From Strigamia acuminata (lineage: Eukaryota > Arthropoda > Chilopoda > Geophilomorpha > Linotaeniidae), in NCBI GenBank assembly GCA_949358305.1, contig OX442318.1, positions 6,868,501 to 6,932,500 of the forward strand: a stretch of 64,000 nt of DNA, in the 5' to 3' direction. Of this stretch, positions 1-12,075 are shown one piece after another. The translations under genes and the position numbers were made by a program. Numbering within the stretch: position 1 is the stretch's first letter; each line of letters opens with the position of its first letter. Under the pieces are notes generated by a model that did not search any database, had not been told where the DNA came from, and saw only the letters and a program-made list of their open reading frames with translations.

Positions 1-578
1 TTTTAAACGAAGTTTGTAAAACGCTAAAATTATAAAAACCCCATACTGACCTAATACAAATTTATTTTTATTTAAAAACAACAGGTGTCTTACACATTTC
101 AACAGGAAAAACACGTAGATAAGACGGGATTTGTTACCATCCAAATGCCACCTGCCGTAATTTGATGCGTAGCCACAATCAGCATAATTACAATTATTCT
201 ATACGTGTTTGCCCATAGTGAATTCTATCAATGGCTGAGCCAATTGCATTCTCTTATTATTGTTTTCTATTATTTTCACCCAGACTTTGGTATCTGCAGT
301 GCATTTTGTTGGTTTTCATTTTTAAAAATTGATGTTTCAGCAATTTATTTCATTTTTTAAAAGCAAAATGTCAACGAAGGAAGAAATTACTTAAAATTAT
401 GTATATAAAGTTTTGTAATTTCAAATGAAATATAGTATTTATGAAGTCTAGCCTATTCATATTAGTTGTGTTTTTTCTTTCTGATTTGTGCCGCTAGATG
501 GAGTTGGGCTAAACACCAGTATTATTATTATACTGTATAATAATACGGTGACACAAGTTCATCAATGCGAGGTTATGA

Positions 579-915
579 AAAATCAACGATTTTAGCCCAA
601 AAATTAACGATTTTAGCCAAAAAATCAACGATTTTAGCCTAAAAAACAACGATTTTAGCCCAAAAATCAACGATTTTAGCCCAAAAATCAACGATTTTAG
701 CCCAAAAATCAACGATTTTAGCCCAAAAATCAACGATTTTAGCCCAAAAATCAACGATTTTAGCCCAAAAATCAACGATTTTAGCCCAAAAATCAACGAT
801 TTTAGCCCAAAAATCAACGATTTTAGCCCAAAAATCAACGATTTTAGCCCAAAAATCAACGATTTTAGCCCAAAAATCAACAATCTTAGCCCAAAAATCA
901 ACGATTTTAGCCCAA
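579..915. repeat. 21-bp tandem array
   Basis: About 16 nearly perfect copies of a 21-bp unit with core AATCAACGATTTTAG. On the minus strand it reads as an artificial open frame of SLIFGLK repeats, which I do not call a gene. It passes directly into a second array with a related design but a different sequence. Confidence 0.95.
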
Positions 916-1230
916 CAATTGACATTTTAGACCAAAAATTGACATTTTAGACCCAAAATTGATATTTTAAATCAAAAATTGACATTTTAGACCAAAAATT
1001 GACATTTTAGACCAAAAATTGACATTTTAGACTCAAAATTGATATTTTAAATAAAAAATTGACATTTTAGACCAAAAATTAACATTTTAGACCAAAAATT
1101 AACATTTTAGACCAAAAATTAACATTTTAGACCAAAAATTAACATTTTAGACCAAAAATTAACATTTTAGACCCAAAATTGATATTTTAAATCAAAAATT
1201 GACATTTTAGACTACAAATTGACATTTTAT
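916..1230. repeat. 20-bp tandem array
   Basis: About 15 copies of a 20-bp unit, AAAAATTGACATTTTAGACC, with a few variant units carrying ATATTTTAAAT. It abuts the preceding 21-bp array. Both units pair an A-run with a T-run about half a unit away. Confidence 0.95.
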
Positions 1231-1311
1231 TTGTTTGTCTATTTATGTATTTTATGTTTAGAAAACCCTGAACATAATTGTCAGTTTCTAGAACTGACGC
1301 TGCCTAGTCGA

Positions 1312-2150
1312 GTAGAATTAATAATTCTCTACTTTTTCTTAGAATTAATAAAAAAAATATTATATAATTGATGACAATATGGAAATACCCAGACATGTCT
1401 GAGAAAAAAATTGAAACCTATTTGAATTTTATCAAGAAATCAGGAACACAAAAGTTTCTATTTTTAAAAACAAATTTAAAATTCAGATATTCTCAAATCA
1501 CAGAAATAAAATGGAAGATGTTATCCAATGAATAAATAAATTAAATTAAAAATAAAAGACACGCGTCGATATATTATTATTTTTTTTATTACTATTTATA
1601 ATAATAATGTTATGATATTATTTTATTTCTCGATTATTTTAATGCGAAACAAGGGACACATAATTTACCGTATCGTCTAATTTTAATCTGGCTTTAAATT
1701 TTAGGAGAAATAGGAATTTCCGTTTCGACTTTTATCGATTGCAACCGTTTTTACACGTTATAAATACAATTTTACACGTTATAAATACGATTCTACACGT
1801 TATAAATACGATTTTATACGTTATAAATACGATTTTACACGTTATAAATACGATTTTAAACGTTATAAACACGATTTTACATGTTTTTACACGTTTTTAC
1901 ACGTTTTAAATCTGATATTATACGTTTTAAATGTTTTAAATCTGATATTATACGTTTTATACGTTTTAAATCTAATATTATACGTTTTACACGTTTTCAA
2001 TCTGATATTATACGTTTTACACGTTTTAACACTTTTAAAACCTAATATTACATGGGTTTACTGCTTCAAAACCTAATATTACATGGGTTTACTGCTTCAA
2101 AACCTAATATTACATGGGTTTATTACTTCAAAACCCAATAAAATTTTTAT
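1312..2150. repeat. Dispersed repeat, copy A (contains 21-bp and 32-bp tandem units)
   Basis: From GTAGAATTAATAATTCTCTA onwards this segment matches 11587-12075. Both copies run from an AT-rich head through CAGACATGTCTGAG and ACACGCGTCGATATATTATT, then a tandem array with core CGTTATAAATACGATTTTA (21 bp), then a 32-bp unit containing AATATTACATGGGTTTAC. No open frame of note. It looks like a non-coding interspersed repeat of unknown class. Confidence 0.8.
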
Positions 2151-4049
2151 AAAATGTTTATAAAATTCTTATAAAAGTTTTATACAATTTTTATAAAATT
2201 CTTATGAAATGTTTATAAAATGTTTTTATAAAATTCTTATAAAATTTATATAAAATTTATATTAATTTTTTATAAATTTTCATTAGAAATTTTATTAAAT
2301 TACAATTAAACTTTAATGTTTGCAAAAACCATAAATTGTGTGCACTGAATTAGTTTTATTCACCCATCATTAAAGATTGATTGAAATTACGTTTTATTTA
2401 TTCTATAAGTCATAGCTAAGCAATTAAAATATCAAACTATAAACACCAGTAGTCAAAATTTGTCATTCACAACTCCACTTTGAAGATTCATCATCTGTGC
2501 AACTGTAGGAAAAACTTTGGTAAGCATCAATAGTCATATTTAGATTAGACATTTTGTCATTAGACATTTTGTCATTAGACATTTTGTCATTAGACATTTT
2601 GGGGGCCACCCCTTTTAAAACCCACGTGTTTATCAATTTTTAAAGTACGAAATGATGTCATGTATTTACGATATTACGAATTGTGATTCACATTTCTCAA
2701 TTGAATTATCAATGCACTGAATGAATACGGACTTGTAGTGCACCTGCACCTGCATCTGCACAACGTGCCATCTGTGTGCGTTTCAAGATTTAAAAAATAA
2801 ATTAAAGGAAATAATCTTGTGGTTTTTCACACGAGCCACGCGCCGTAAATTCTAGTCGGCTAACCATTGCCCTGCTGCGAAGGCCATTTGTTATGTTTCT
2901 TCCAGATGACATGTCTTGTTTTGATGCAACTTAAAGATAAAATGAATGGAGGAGAAACCAAGGACACGACAATTTATTAGCAGGAACTACTTAACAGGCT
3001 ACTGACTTGTGTATTAAGAAATAGCTGGTGTTTTTATTATGTAATGCAATGTAACATTGTGTTGACAACCAAAATGTCAATTTGTAATGAGAAAATGAAT
3101 GGTGAAAAGAAAACAAAATAAAATCTAATAAAATCGGCTCCAAAATGCGGCAAGGTTTTTTTGGTGCATTTTTGAGTTGATATATACAGATAAATAAAGC
3201 TAACAAAATTTTTTTCCTGGTCTAAAAAACAAAAAAATAAAGGTTAAGATGGTTATCTAGTATTGTGATGAGAATATATATCTGTCACCAGTCGGCACTG
3301 ACGAGCAAGAATTTTTTGAAAAGGTGAACTGCTAAACGAAATTTGATGAATAACGACGAGTGCGTATGTAATTTTTCTTTTGTTCCGAGTGTTTCCTAGT
3401 CTGACCTTGAACTATAACCTATATTTTTTAATCTTTTCTTTTAGTAAAGGTGCACAAAAAGCAAACGTGAAAAGTGGATCAGCGAGGGAGCCGCCATTTT
3501 GTCTGGACCGATCGTGTTGGGAAATTGGTTCCAAGGAATTTGATTTACATTTGGTTACATAAGGAATTTGGTAAAATAACAGTGTTTACAGTAGTTCTTG
3601 GTAAAATGTAATTGCATTTCCTAATTGTGTGATTTGTGGTTTTAAATTTTTTAATGCGTTTCCTAGAAGGGTAAAAAATATATATATTTGTATTTTAAAA
3701 GCATCTGAATATTGTGACTGAAATGAAAATTTAATTTGCGAGTTTGCACTGGATTAGTTTGATAATTATCGAAAGATCACAGGGAACCATGAACAAAACA
3801 AAAAGAATGTTGAATTTGAAAAGAGATCTATTATTGGTAGTTGAATGCATCTATTGATAACAAGAACGAGGATATGTTTTTTTTTGTTGTGTTGGAACTT
3901 TGTTTTAGTGATGAGATGAAATTTGTAGATAAATCATAGAAATATTACAAAGGTATTTTAAAAACTGAGAATTTTATTGAATTTGGAATGAAATCTTACA
4001 TCTTAAAAATCAATTACGCAAAAGTCCAAATTTTATATAAGAATTATTT

Positions 4050-4285
4050 TAGGCAAAAATGGAATTTTTTGGGCGAAAAAGAAATTTTTAGGCAAAAATG
4101 GAATTTTTTAGGCATAAACGGAATATTTTATGCAAAAATGGAATTCTTTAGGCAAAAATGGAATTTTTTAGGCAAAAATGGAATTTTTTAGGCAAAAATG
4201 GAATTTTTTAGGCAAAAATGGAATTTTTTAGGCAAAAATGGAATTTTTTAGGCAAAAATGGAATTTTTTAGGCAAAAATGGAATT
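4050..4285. repeat. 20-bp tandem array (GGCAAAAATGGAATTTTTTA)
   Basis: About 12 copies of a 20-bp unit ending about 425 bp before the desaturase start codon. The reading frame through it is an artefact of the repeat. Confidence 0.95.
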
Positions 4286-4710
4286 TAATTTCTAATTTGT
4301 GATTTAAAAAATTTAATTTCCAATTCGTCATTTAAAAAAATTAATTTTCCCGCCGTTACCCCCTAAAAAAAAAAAAAAGATTAATTCCTAGCTCCAACCT
4401 CTTTATTTCAGTGCAGAAAAACCCACGGCAATCGATATATTAGTGTATAAACAAAAAAATCAACCCAACATTGTATTCAAATCACTTAATTTTTCCATAC
4501 AGGTTCCACAAATTCGCCTTTAAAACCTTACACTTGTTGAACACCTGTTGAAACACCTGTACACCTATATCCAGTAGATACTTGTGACGTCATAACAAAG
4601 AAAAAGAAACAGTCGAATGTTAAAGCAGCTGCTGTTTGCTTGAATAGCGGGCAGAAGGTGAAATCCCTGAAAACTGGTTTTCACTTCACAACCTATTCCC
4701 ACTCCCAGTG

Positions 4711-7700
4711 ATGCAGAGCACAGTCAGTCTGCAGGATTTTGGCTTGGAAGCCATCAAGTGGGTTTCCAATGAACTACCAACAATACTTGCCCTCGTTTCT
4801 ACCGTTTTCGTCCTGTTTGTCTCATATGGAATTTATCGCATCGCTTTCACCCCCCTCAACCGAATTAAGGTAATTTTCACACTTTTATAATTATTTTCAA
4901 ATGTCGCAAAAAAAAAATTGATTACAATTACAAGTAGTCTACAAATCATGTTACAATGCGACTTCGCATATGACTTGCGCTCTTTGACCATGTGGTCAGC
5001 GGTTGGTCTAATGGTCTCTCTGTCAGAGGCCAATTGTAAGGATTCTAAGAATAATGGAGGATTGTATAAGGCTTTGACTCATACACACGTACCATTCATG
5101 TGTTATCAAACGGAAAAAATTCGCTACATCAGATTGTTTTAAGTGACAAGAATTGATTTCATTGTGTAATTCTTTTAGTGGGTTTGGTTGAACATGTTTC
5201 TCCTGTCAAAACTCAAAAAACACCTATTGTTGCTATTTATTTTGTTTCATTTGCAATCTGGATATCTACAGTTTCTACTTTGCAATTCATAATGTGCATT
5301 GCATGCATTGTTACTCATTTACATCAAACCCACATGGTTAAAAAATACTCCCTCTGTCCCAAATTATGGTATACATTTGGGGTGTTTTTTCTGTCCCAAA
5401 TTATGGTATACATTTCTGGTTTTATTTGATTTTTATCATTAAAAATACAAAATAAATATAAAATTAATTTAATTAAGTTAAATTATTAATAAATTGAGTC
5501 AACAATAAACAATGTGGAGTAAACAATAATAATAAATAATACTCCCTAACAATAATAACAATAGTGATTAACAATGACAATTTTGTCGTGCAGTTTCAAG
5601 TGCATCCTGACTGCATTCGGCAAACGCCCCTGACGACGGAGTTGTTCTTTATTCATGTGTTGAATTTTGTAATTGTTGTTACCCTTTGCTGTCATCACTG
5701 ACTCCATACAGCATTGTAGTGTTAAAAATACTTTGTCAAGTTTGTCTTTGTTTAATTCATTGAATGCGTTTTGTACACATTCAATTAATTCGTCAATTGT
5801 TTTTGGTGAAGCTTTGTGTTGTAGTGATTGGATTGAATTGAAAAATCCAAGATCTAAAACATTTAGGTCTGGACTATTTGGTGGCTGCGATTTAAATTGA
5901 ATACACCATCCATCTTTTGATCCTTGGGCCAACAAAACAGCATCATTGTCACTAGAATGGGGTTTGGCGTTATCTTGCTGCACAAAGATGGGCTTGCGTT
6001 TATTTGCAACTGGGAATTTATTTCTAATAGCTGGAAAAACATTTTCTAATTTTCGAATTGTACCTCGTCGGTTAAGAGGGATGTCTCTAATTTTATTAAG
6101 ATTTTCAGAATAATTCTTGCGTTTTCGGCCACATTTATTCTTTTTTGATGACACATCAGCAGGAATATGTCCTTCATTATATTGTCTTTTCACTTCTTGC
6201 CAAATTCGTGAAATAGTTAGTCTAGTAACTCCAAGTTCTCCTGCAATTTCATTAATGGCGCCACGACTCAACTTATTTCTTACATTGCTTCGTTTCAGCA
6301 AGAGTTGGAGTATATAATTTTGCTGATTTTCAGTTAATTGCTTCTTTTTGGTCACTTTTCTTTGCAAACAGCCATTTTCTAAATTCATTTTTATTTTATT
6401 TGAAGCACAACAGGTGCCATTTAAATTTGAGTCCATTTTGAGAAAATTCAACTCAGCAATAATGGAACTATAAATTAATTACCCATAATGCCACCTAGTG
6501 ATCAGAAAGTGCACTTAATTTGAAAGGTTATTCAGTTAAAATATCTTAAAATTATGCAAAACTAACGATAATCAAGAATTTTTTAGAGAAATGTATACCA
6601 TAATTTGGGACAGAGGGAGTATATTGGAATAATATTGAAATTATATTTAAAGTTGAAGTGCAATGTATTTTGTAATACATTGTTGCAGGCTATTGTGAAA
6701 TGCATTATTTAATGTGGTAATGTAGAAATAATATACTTAATTCTGCAAAATGCTATAAGGTGTTAGAGTAATTAATTTAAGTCATTTTCTTTTCAAGGAC
6801 CTCAGTGACATCGGATTTTGGCATCTGAAAGACGAAGCGAAAATCCGAGGAAGAAAATTAAAGGAACAAGTGAATTACGCCAGGAAGTTACAAAGTGTTG
6901 GGAACATTCCTCCAGTTTTTCCTAACGGATGGTACCCTATTATTGAATCCAGAGATTTACTGCGAGGAGATGTAAAATCAGTGTCATATTTAGGTAAGTG
7001 ATGGCGATTGCTTCGAACTTATTTTTCAAATGCACTTCGCTTTAAGCGGCAAGCTGTTGGACATGGGTTTACCAGGTTTTTGGAATTTCAGTCAAAGAGT
7101 TTATATCGGCATGCCGGTATAAAGTAAAACATGCCGGTGTAAGTGAAATGAATATTTATGTTGGAATTTGGGCCTGAAATTTGAGTTTTCTTAATTTTTT
7201 GAAGATTATTACTAAAATCGGGGTAAATTTACAGAAATTTAGGGCAATTTCCTACATTTTGGACATCGAAAAATGCTGTTTATGCTTGTTTAGGCTCAAT
7301 TCTTATTGGAAAAATTTGCACTCACTTATACCGGCATGCTGGTAAATACGGGATTTATCGACATGCCGGTAAAGCTCACACTATATCGGCATGTGGCTTA
7401 AAGCGGGGTAATACGCCTAATACGGTAATTTAAAATCAATGAAAGTAAATAATAAACAACAATAAACTCATTATTAAAAGTATTTTACAGCCTAGTGCCA
7501 AAATATTTTATTTATTTACCTTATTTTTAGCATTATTAGGTCTAGTATTATGCCTAATACTGCTAATAAAATAACAACTGGAATTAGAAAATCAACTGCG
7601 CAGAATGGGATGCGCAGTACGAATTTAGTATCAAGATACCGGGAGCAAACGGTTTAATGAATGGGAATAATATTTTAAACAAAGTGGCCACGTTCATGTC

Positions 7701-10700
7701 CTACATGAATGTATTATTTTCATGACGTGCTGTGATTGGTTGAGAGATGCATTCAGATACAGTATATTGATGAAAATACTCGGTTTAGTCTGTGTTGCTA
7801 AAACTGAATAAGGTCAAGAAAAAAAGGAGATAAAACCTCGACAACATCGTTTTGAATTTGAGCAAACGTGCGTTGAGGAAACGAACCGACATCAATAAAT
7901 TCCAACGAATGAAAACGCGTCATTAAAATAATACGTTCATGTCTGACATATACAGTGGGGGGCAAAACCAAGTTAACAAACGCGATATGTTGAATCTCAC
8001 GGCTGTATCTCGGGGAAAATGGAGGAAAACGATTAAAATTTTAACTGAATACTTGTCCAACATTCTGCTTTATGGATTCATGAGCCATGACCTTATAATT
8101 GCCCCATTCACATATTGTTGCAGCTTTGGGTGTTTTGGTAGTGTTGATAATTTGATATGAGTTATGAAAGTCACATTGACAAACATTGCAGTAAAAAAAA
8201 TTAAAAGTTGTGCATTTTTTTAATTGTAGGTGAAACATTTGCTGTTTTTCGTTCCGAAGAAGGTGAAGCTTATGTCCTCGATGCTTATTGTCCACACTTG
8301 GGAGCAAATTTAGGTGTTGGTGGACAAATTCATGGATCTTGCATTGAATGCCCGTTTCATGGCTGGAAATTCGATGGAAAAACTGGAGAATGTGTTGAAG
8401 TGCATTATTCAGATTCGGGGAAAAGTATGTAATTGATGCTACGACCACGCTAAGCGCGTCCGTAAAGCACTAAACCGCATTTTAATCGTTTATTCCAGTT
8501 CCTGCTCATTCGACAGTGAAGAAATGGGATAGCTTAGAGCAAACAGGCTGGGTGATGATTTGGTATCATGCAGAAGGAGAAAAACCCCAATGGTATCCTC
8601 CAGACATACCAGAAATTACGAATGGAGATTGGGTCTATAGAGGTCGAATGGAGCACACTATTGGTTGTCATATTCAAGTAAGTTAAGAAGTTGCCACGAA
8701 ATATTGAGAGAAGTTTTTTGGAAAGATAGGTGGGTGAAAAAGGTTGGTCAAAGGAATACTGCAATGACATTTCAAAATCTTAATTCATCTTTAATTATTG
8801 GTTTGTTCTTCGCATGGTATCTCGATGCCAATAAATGCCTGGTCCATTTTGTTATAAAAATCAACAAAATTTTGGCATTTTTGTACATCAAAGATTATGC
8901 GCTTCAAAAGCTGCAAGTACTGGGTGTCTGTGCGTTCATACCGAACGACGGATTGACTTATTTGTCTGCAAGACTTGTCTAAACAGGATATGACGGTTTT
9001 TACATCACATCCTTTACCATGTTTACATGTACCCAGTTATCTGGATAAGTGAAAATGCGAATTTTATTTTTCTGGAAAACTGATCATGTATATGAAACAG
9101 TTTTCCAGAAAAGACAGACTTATTCGGAAAACTAAATTCCAGTTGTACTGTACGAGGTAGATTTTGGGTGTTTTGCGTATTGAAAATTGCATGTAAACAC
9201 CCATGCATGCAAAAATTAAAAACTTCGATCGGAATATTGTCGAATCGTCGTAGTACCGTAACGATATATTAGACCGACGTACCAACGACACTTAGTACCG
9301 AAAACAATGTGAAATTAGCTAAAACACGATTTTTGGGGTATGAATTTGAATTGTTTAGGGGCTTGAAATAGATAGACAACCATTTTGGTGTTGCAGATAA
9401 TCATAACACATTTTGGGTAATTCACATGTGGTGTTTTAAATTTTTATTTTGACTCATTTAAGTAATTATATAAAACACAATAGAGAGTTTGCGAGATGCA
9501 TTTTTCCCTTACAGTTAAACACTATACGGTATAAAAATAGTGTAAGGGAAAAATGATAAATTAAGTTTTTGCGGGCTGCACTTTTTCCTTATCACTACAC
9601 TATTTCAGCCAACTCCTGACAGTTAGTAATTTTGAGCCTAAAAATTTAATTTGGGGGCGTAAATGTGCAAATTTCTGCATAAAATTCCATTATTATGCCT
9701 ATAATGTATGGTTTTGGGCCTCACTTATCATTCAATCTACGTACCTATGACTGTGATGTGTTTGATCGGGACAACAAAATAATTGCCATTTGCAATGGGC
9801 GGAGCTAACAATATAGTGTTCTCAATTCTGATTGGCTGCGCTATATTTTAATTTAGTGTTGAAAACGATACACTAAAGATTTTTCCCTTATGATATGGCA
9901 CTAAAATAGTGTAACGTAGAGAAAAATAAGGGAAAATTGCATCCCGCAAACTCTCTAATAGGAAGGTATTCTTAAAAATTAATGCGAGAAATTACACCTG
10001 CGGTCTATTTGAGTTATTTAACAATATTTGGCGGTTCAAGTTTTGACCTTCCGCCTGTTGCCGACCGCTGTTGTAGGTAGCCATCTTTTAAGGAGACAGT
10101 GACTAAAAGGTCGACGAGGAATTACTGCCAACTGAGATTTTTTTTAATGTATTTTTTAATAGGAAATATCTGAAAATGGTAGCGACATCGCCCATCTTAA
10201 TCAAATACACGGCCCAAGTCTAATGTCTGGAGCTGATTTGAAATACGCTAGGGGACGTATTTGGGACTTTGGAAAACATATTTGGGACGCAGCTTGGAAA
10301 GAATGTGAGCCACCAAATAGTCACCTAGCAGAAACAATTCTCACTCATCAAGTGAAATTATTCTCGAAAATTCCACTACTAACGGCAAAAGTCAGAGCAA
10401 CTCAGGTAGGATTTTATTCTATGAGCAGTTGAAAGTCCATGAAAACCTTAATATAATGTTTTATTCTATTTAGTGTGGTGCTGGACTTGTTTATCTTAAT
10501 ATGAATTTCGCTCTTGGGGTTGGGGCTTTCATACAAACTTGCACACCGATTGCTCCCCTGGAAATGCGGATGGTGCATCAATTCTACGCGCCTAGACGTA
10601 TCCCAACAGTCTACGTTAATTTACTAATGCTTGGGGAAGCCGTTATGGTGAGTTTTAAAGGCCAAAACATCCAAAACATTCAAATTTGATTGATTGATTT

Positions 10701-10873
10701 TTCTTTTTTAGTTTGAACGAGATGTGCAGATGTGGAATAACAAAAAATTCCTTAACAACCCCATTTTGATCAAAGAAGATCGTTTTCTTGCACGGCATCG
10801 GCGGTGGTTCCTTCAGTTTTACACAGAAAATAGCCCTAGACTGTTAGCCGTTCAAGAGTCTATCAAGTGGTAG
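4711..10873 (+). CDS. daf-36/nvd: Cholesterol 7-desaturase, Neverland/DAF-36 type Rieske oxygenase
   Basis: Seven exons join into a 435-residue protein: 4711-4869, 6798-6993, 8230-8424, 8499-8677, 10163-10405, 10474-10647, 10712-10873. All junctions are GT-AG and keep frame. Residues about 22-46 form a membrane anchor. The Rieske [2Fe-2S] motif is complete (C139-x-H141, C159-x2-H162), and the mononuclear iron triad follows as D251-x2-H254-x4-H259 within [13 protein letters not shown]. Length and motif order fit the Neverland/DAF-36 family, which in insects and nematodes converts cholesterol to 7-dehydrocholesterol for ecdysteroid or dafachronic acid synthesis, using an ER-side membrane anchor. 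Introns 1, 2 and 4 are swollen by transposons; the others are 64-74 bp. The start is the ATG before the anchor (an in-frame GTG precedes it). AATAAA signals lie at about 10949 and 11023. Confidence 0.95.
5348..6619 (-). mobile_element. Mariner-like element with plant-type ends, intron 1 of the desaturase
   Basis: A 1272-bp element flanked by a TA duplication (5346-5347 and 6620-6621). Its terminal inverted repeats begin CTCCCTCTGTCCC and are identical for 31 bp. A second, shorter copy of the end sequence sits inside the left end at about 5391-5417 and matches the right terminus slightly better. The start CTCCCTC(T/C)GTCCC is the hallmark of plant mariner-like and Stowaway elements. The element carries a minus-strand transposase frame with an internal deletion, so this copy is expected to be non-autonomous. 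Confidence 0.93.
5546..6451 (-). pseudogene. Mariner-type transposase with central deletion
   Basis: A 301-residue open frame. The N-terminus has helix-turn-helix segments (about residues 35-90, including [12 protein letters not shown]) and the C-terminal half has the DDE signatures [10 protein letters not shown] and [20 protein letters not shown], close in wording to plant mariner transposases. After [12 protein letters not shown] the sequence jumps straight to PAIRNKFP. In relatives that gap holds roughly 130 residues, including the HIDEKWFY block with the first catalytic aspartate. That aspartate is missing, so the protein should be inactive although the frame is intact, as expected for a copy mobilised in trans or recently deleted. 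Confidence 0.88.
7035..7405. repeat. Possible MITE with repeated GCATGCCGGTATAA motifs
   Basis: In intron 2 of the desaturase the motif CATGCCGGT and close variants recur in both orientations (about 7108, 7131, 7330, 7361, 7387). CGCTTTAAGC at about 7038 is inverted as GCTTAAAGCG near 7395. This resembles a degraded inverted-repeat element. No target duplication could be fixed. Confidence 0.4.
9483..9955. mobile_element. MITE with about 29-bp inverted repeats, intron 4 of the desaturase
   Basis: A 473-bp non-coding element bounded by TA on both sides (9481-9482 and 9956-9957). Its ends begin GAGAGTTTGCG and continue as an inverted match of about 29 bp with two mismatches, to TTTTCCCTTA. A second copy of the end sequence lies inside at about 9562 (TTTTTGCGGGCTGCACTTTT), and CACTATTTTAGTG-like palindromes lie next to both ends. 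It has no coding capacity, so a Tc1/mariner-class MITE is the best reading. Confidence 0.85.
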
Positions 10874-12075
10874 TTATGCATTGCAAACATTTATTTTTTT
10901 CTGTAAATGTTTTTGTATTGTGGTGGTAGGTGAATAGAAAATCATTCTAATAAATGACGATTGTTGTAATTATTTGTGTTTGTTGAGATATTTAACTAAA
11001 TTGGCTTTACATTTCCACGAAAATAAAGTGATTTAGATCAAACGGTATTCTAAACAACTGCTTTTTATACTCGCGATCTAAGTTTTTAAAAAAATGGCTG
11101 CCGGTTTAGTTTGTTTACAGTCGCAGTGCGCATGCGCACGACTTTTAAACAACAAAAGATGGATGCGTCGAGATTTGGTGAATTTTTGAAAATACACTGA
11201 ACTTTCAAGACCGGACACAAACGTGTAATGTTTGCATATATTAAATTGTTAGGAATTACGAGGTACACGTCAACGAGGACTTTATGGATTATAACTGACG
11301 TTTGTGGATGATAACATCGTTATTTATTTTCTCCAAAGCAGTTGAATAATATTTTTTTGTTTCAATATAAATCAGAGAATGAAAATGAAAAGCAACCTCT
11401 GCAAATGATTTTATCGACTTCCTGCAACTGTTTTGTGTAGAAATTGTATGTTTGTTTCAGTTAAAAAATATGAAAAATTGTTTGTAAAAAATAATTTAAT
11501 GCATTTTTCCTTGGCTATTTTTTTTCGTAATTGCGCCCTCTCTTATGCACAACGTTGTACTACATAAGCATTTCATGGTCATCAAAGTAGAATTAATAAT
11601 TCTCTAATTTTTCTTAGAAGTAATAAAAAAATTTATATAATAGATAACAATATTTGGAAATACCCAGACATGTCTGAGGAAAAAATTGAAACCTAGTACA
11701 ATATTTGAATGTTATCAAGATATCAGGAACAAAAAAGTTTCTATTTTTAAAAAAATTTAAAATTCAAATATACTCAAATCACAGAAATAAAATGAATAAA
11801 TAAATTAAATTAAAAATAAAAGACACGCGTCGATATATTATTATTATTATTATTATTATTTTATTACTATTTACACGTTATAAATACGATTTTACACGTT
11901 ATAAATACGATTTTACACGTTATAAATACGATTTTACATGTTTTAAACCTGATGTTACACGTTTTACAAGTTTTAACACTTTTAAAACCAAATATTACGT
12001 GGGTTTACCAGTTTAAAACCCAATATAACATGGATTTACCACTTTAAAACCCAATATGACATGGGTTTACCACTT
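10874..12075. other. Intergenic stretch with dispersed repeat copy B
   Basis: 10874-11040 is the desaturase 3' region. 11041-11490 shows nothing I can support. 11490-11586 is a segment repeated at 14615-14713. 11587-12075 is the second copy of the dispersed repeat seen at 1312-2150, including its 21-bp array, and it is broken at its right end by the LTR that starts at 12076. Confidence 0.7.

Larger units (their letters stand above)
1..4710. other. Gene-free repeat-rich stretch upstream of the sterol desaturase
   Basis: I see no convincing gene here. The stretch is AT-rich and holds several tandem arrays (579-915, 916-1230, 1745-2140, 4050-4285), a dispersed repeat (1312-2150) and short unplaced open frames without family resemblance. 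The last hundred bases are the presumed promoter and 5' leader of the desaturase that starts at 4711. Confidence 0.7.

Noticed and set aside
509-925. 138-residue minus-strand open frame of SLIFGLK repeats
   Set aside because: It is only the translation of the 21-bp tandem array; the repeat length is a multiple of three so no stop arises.
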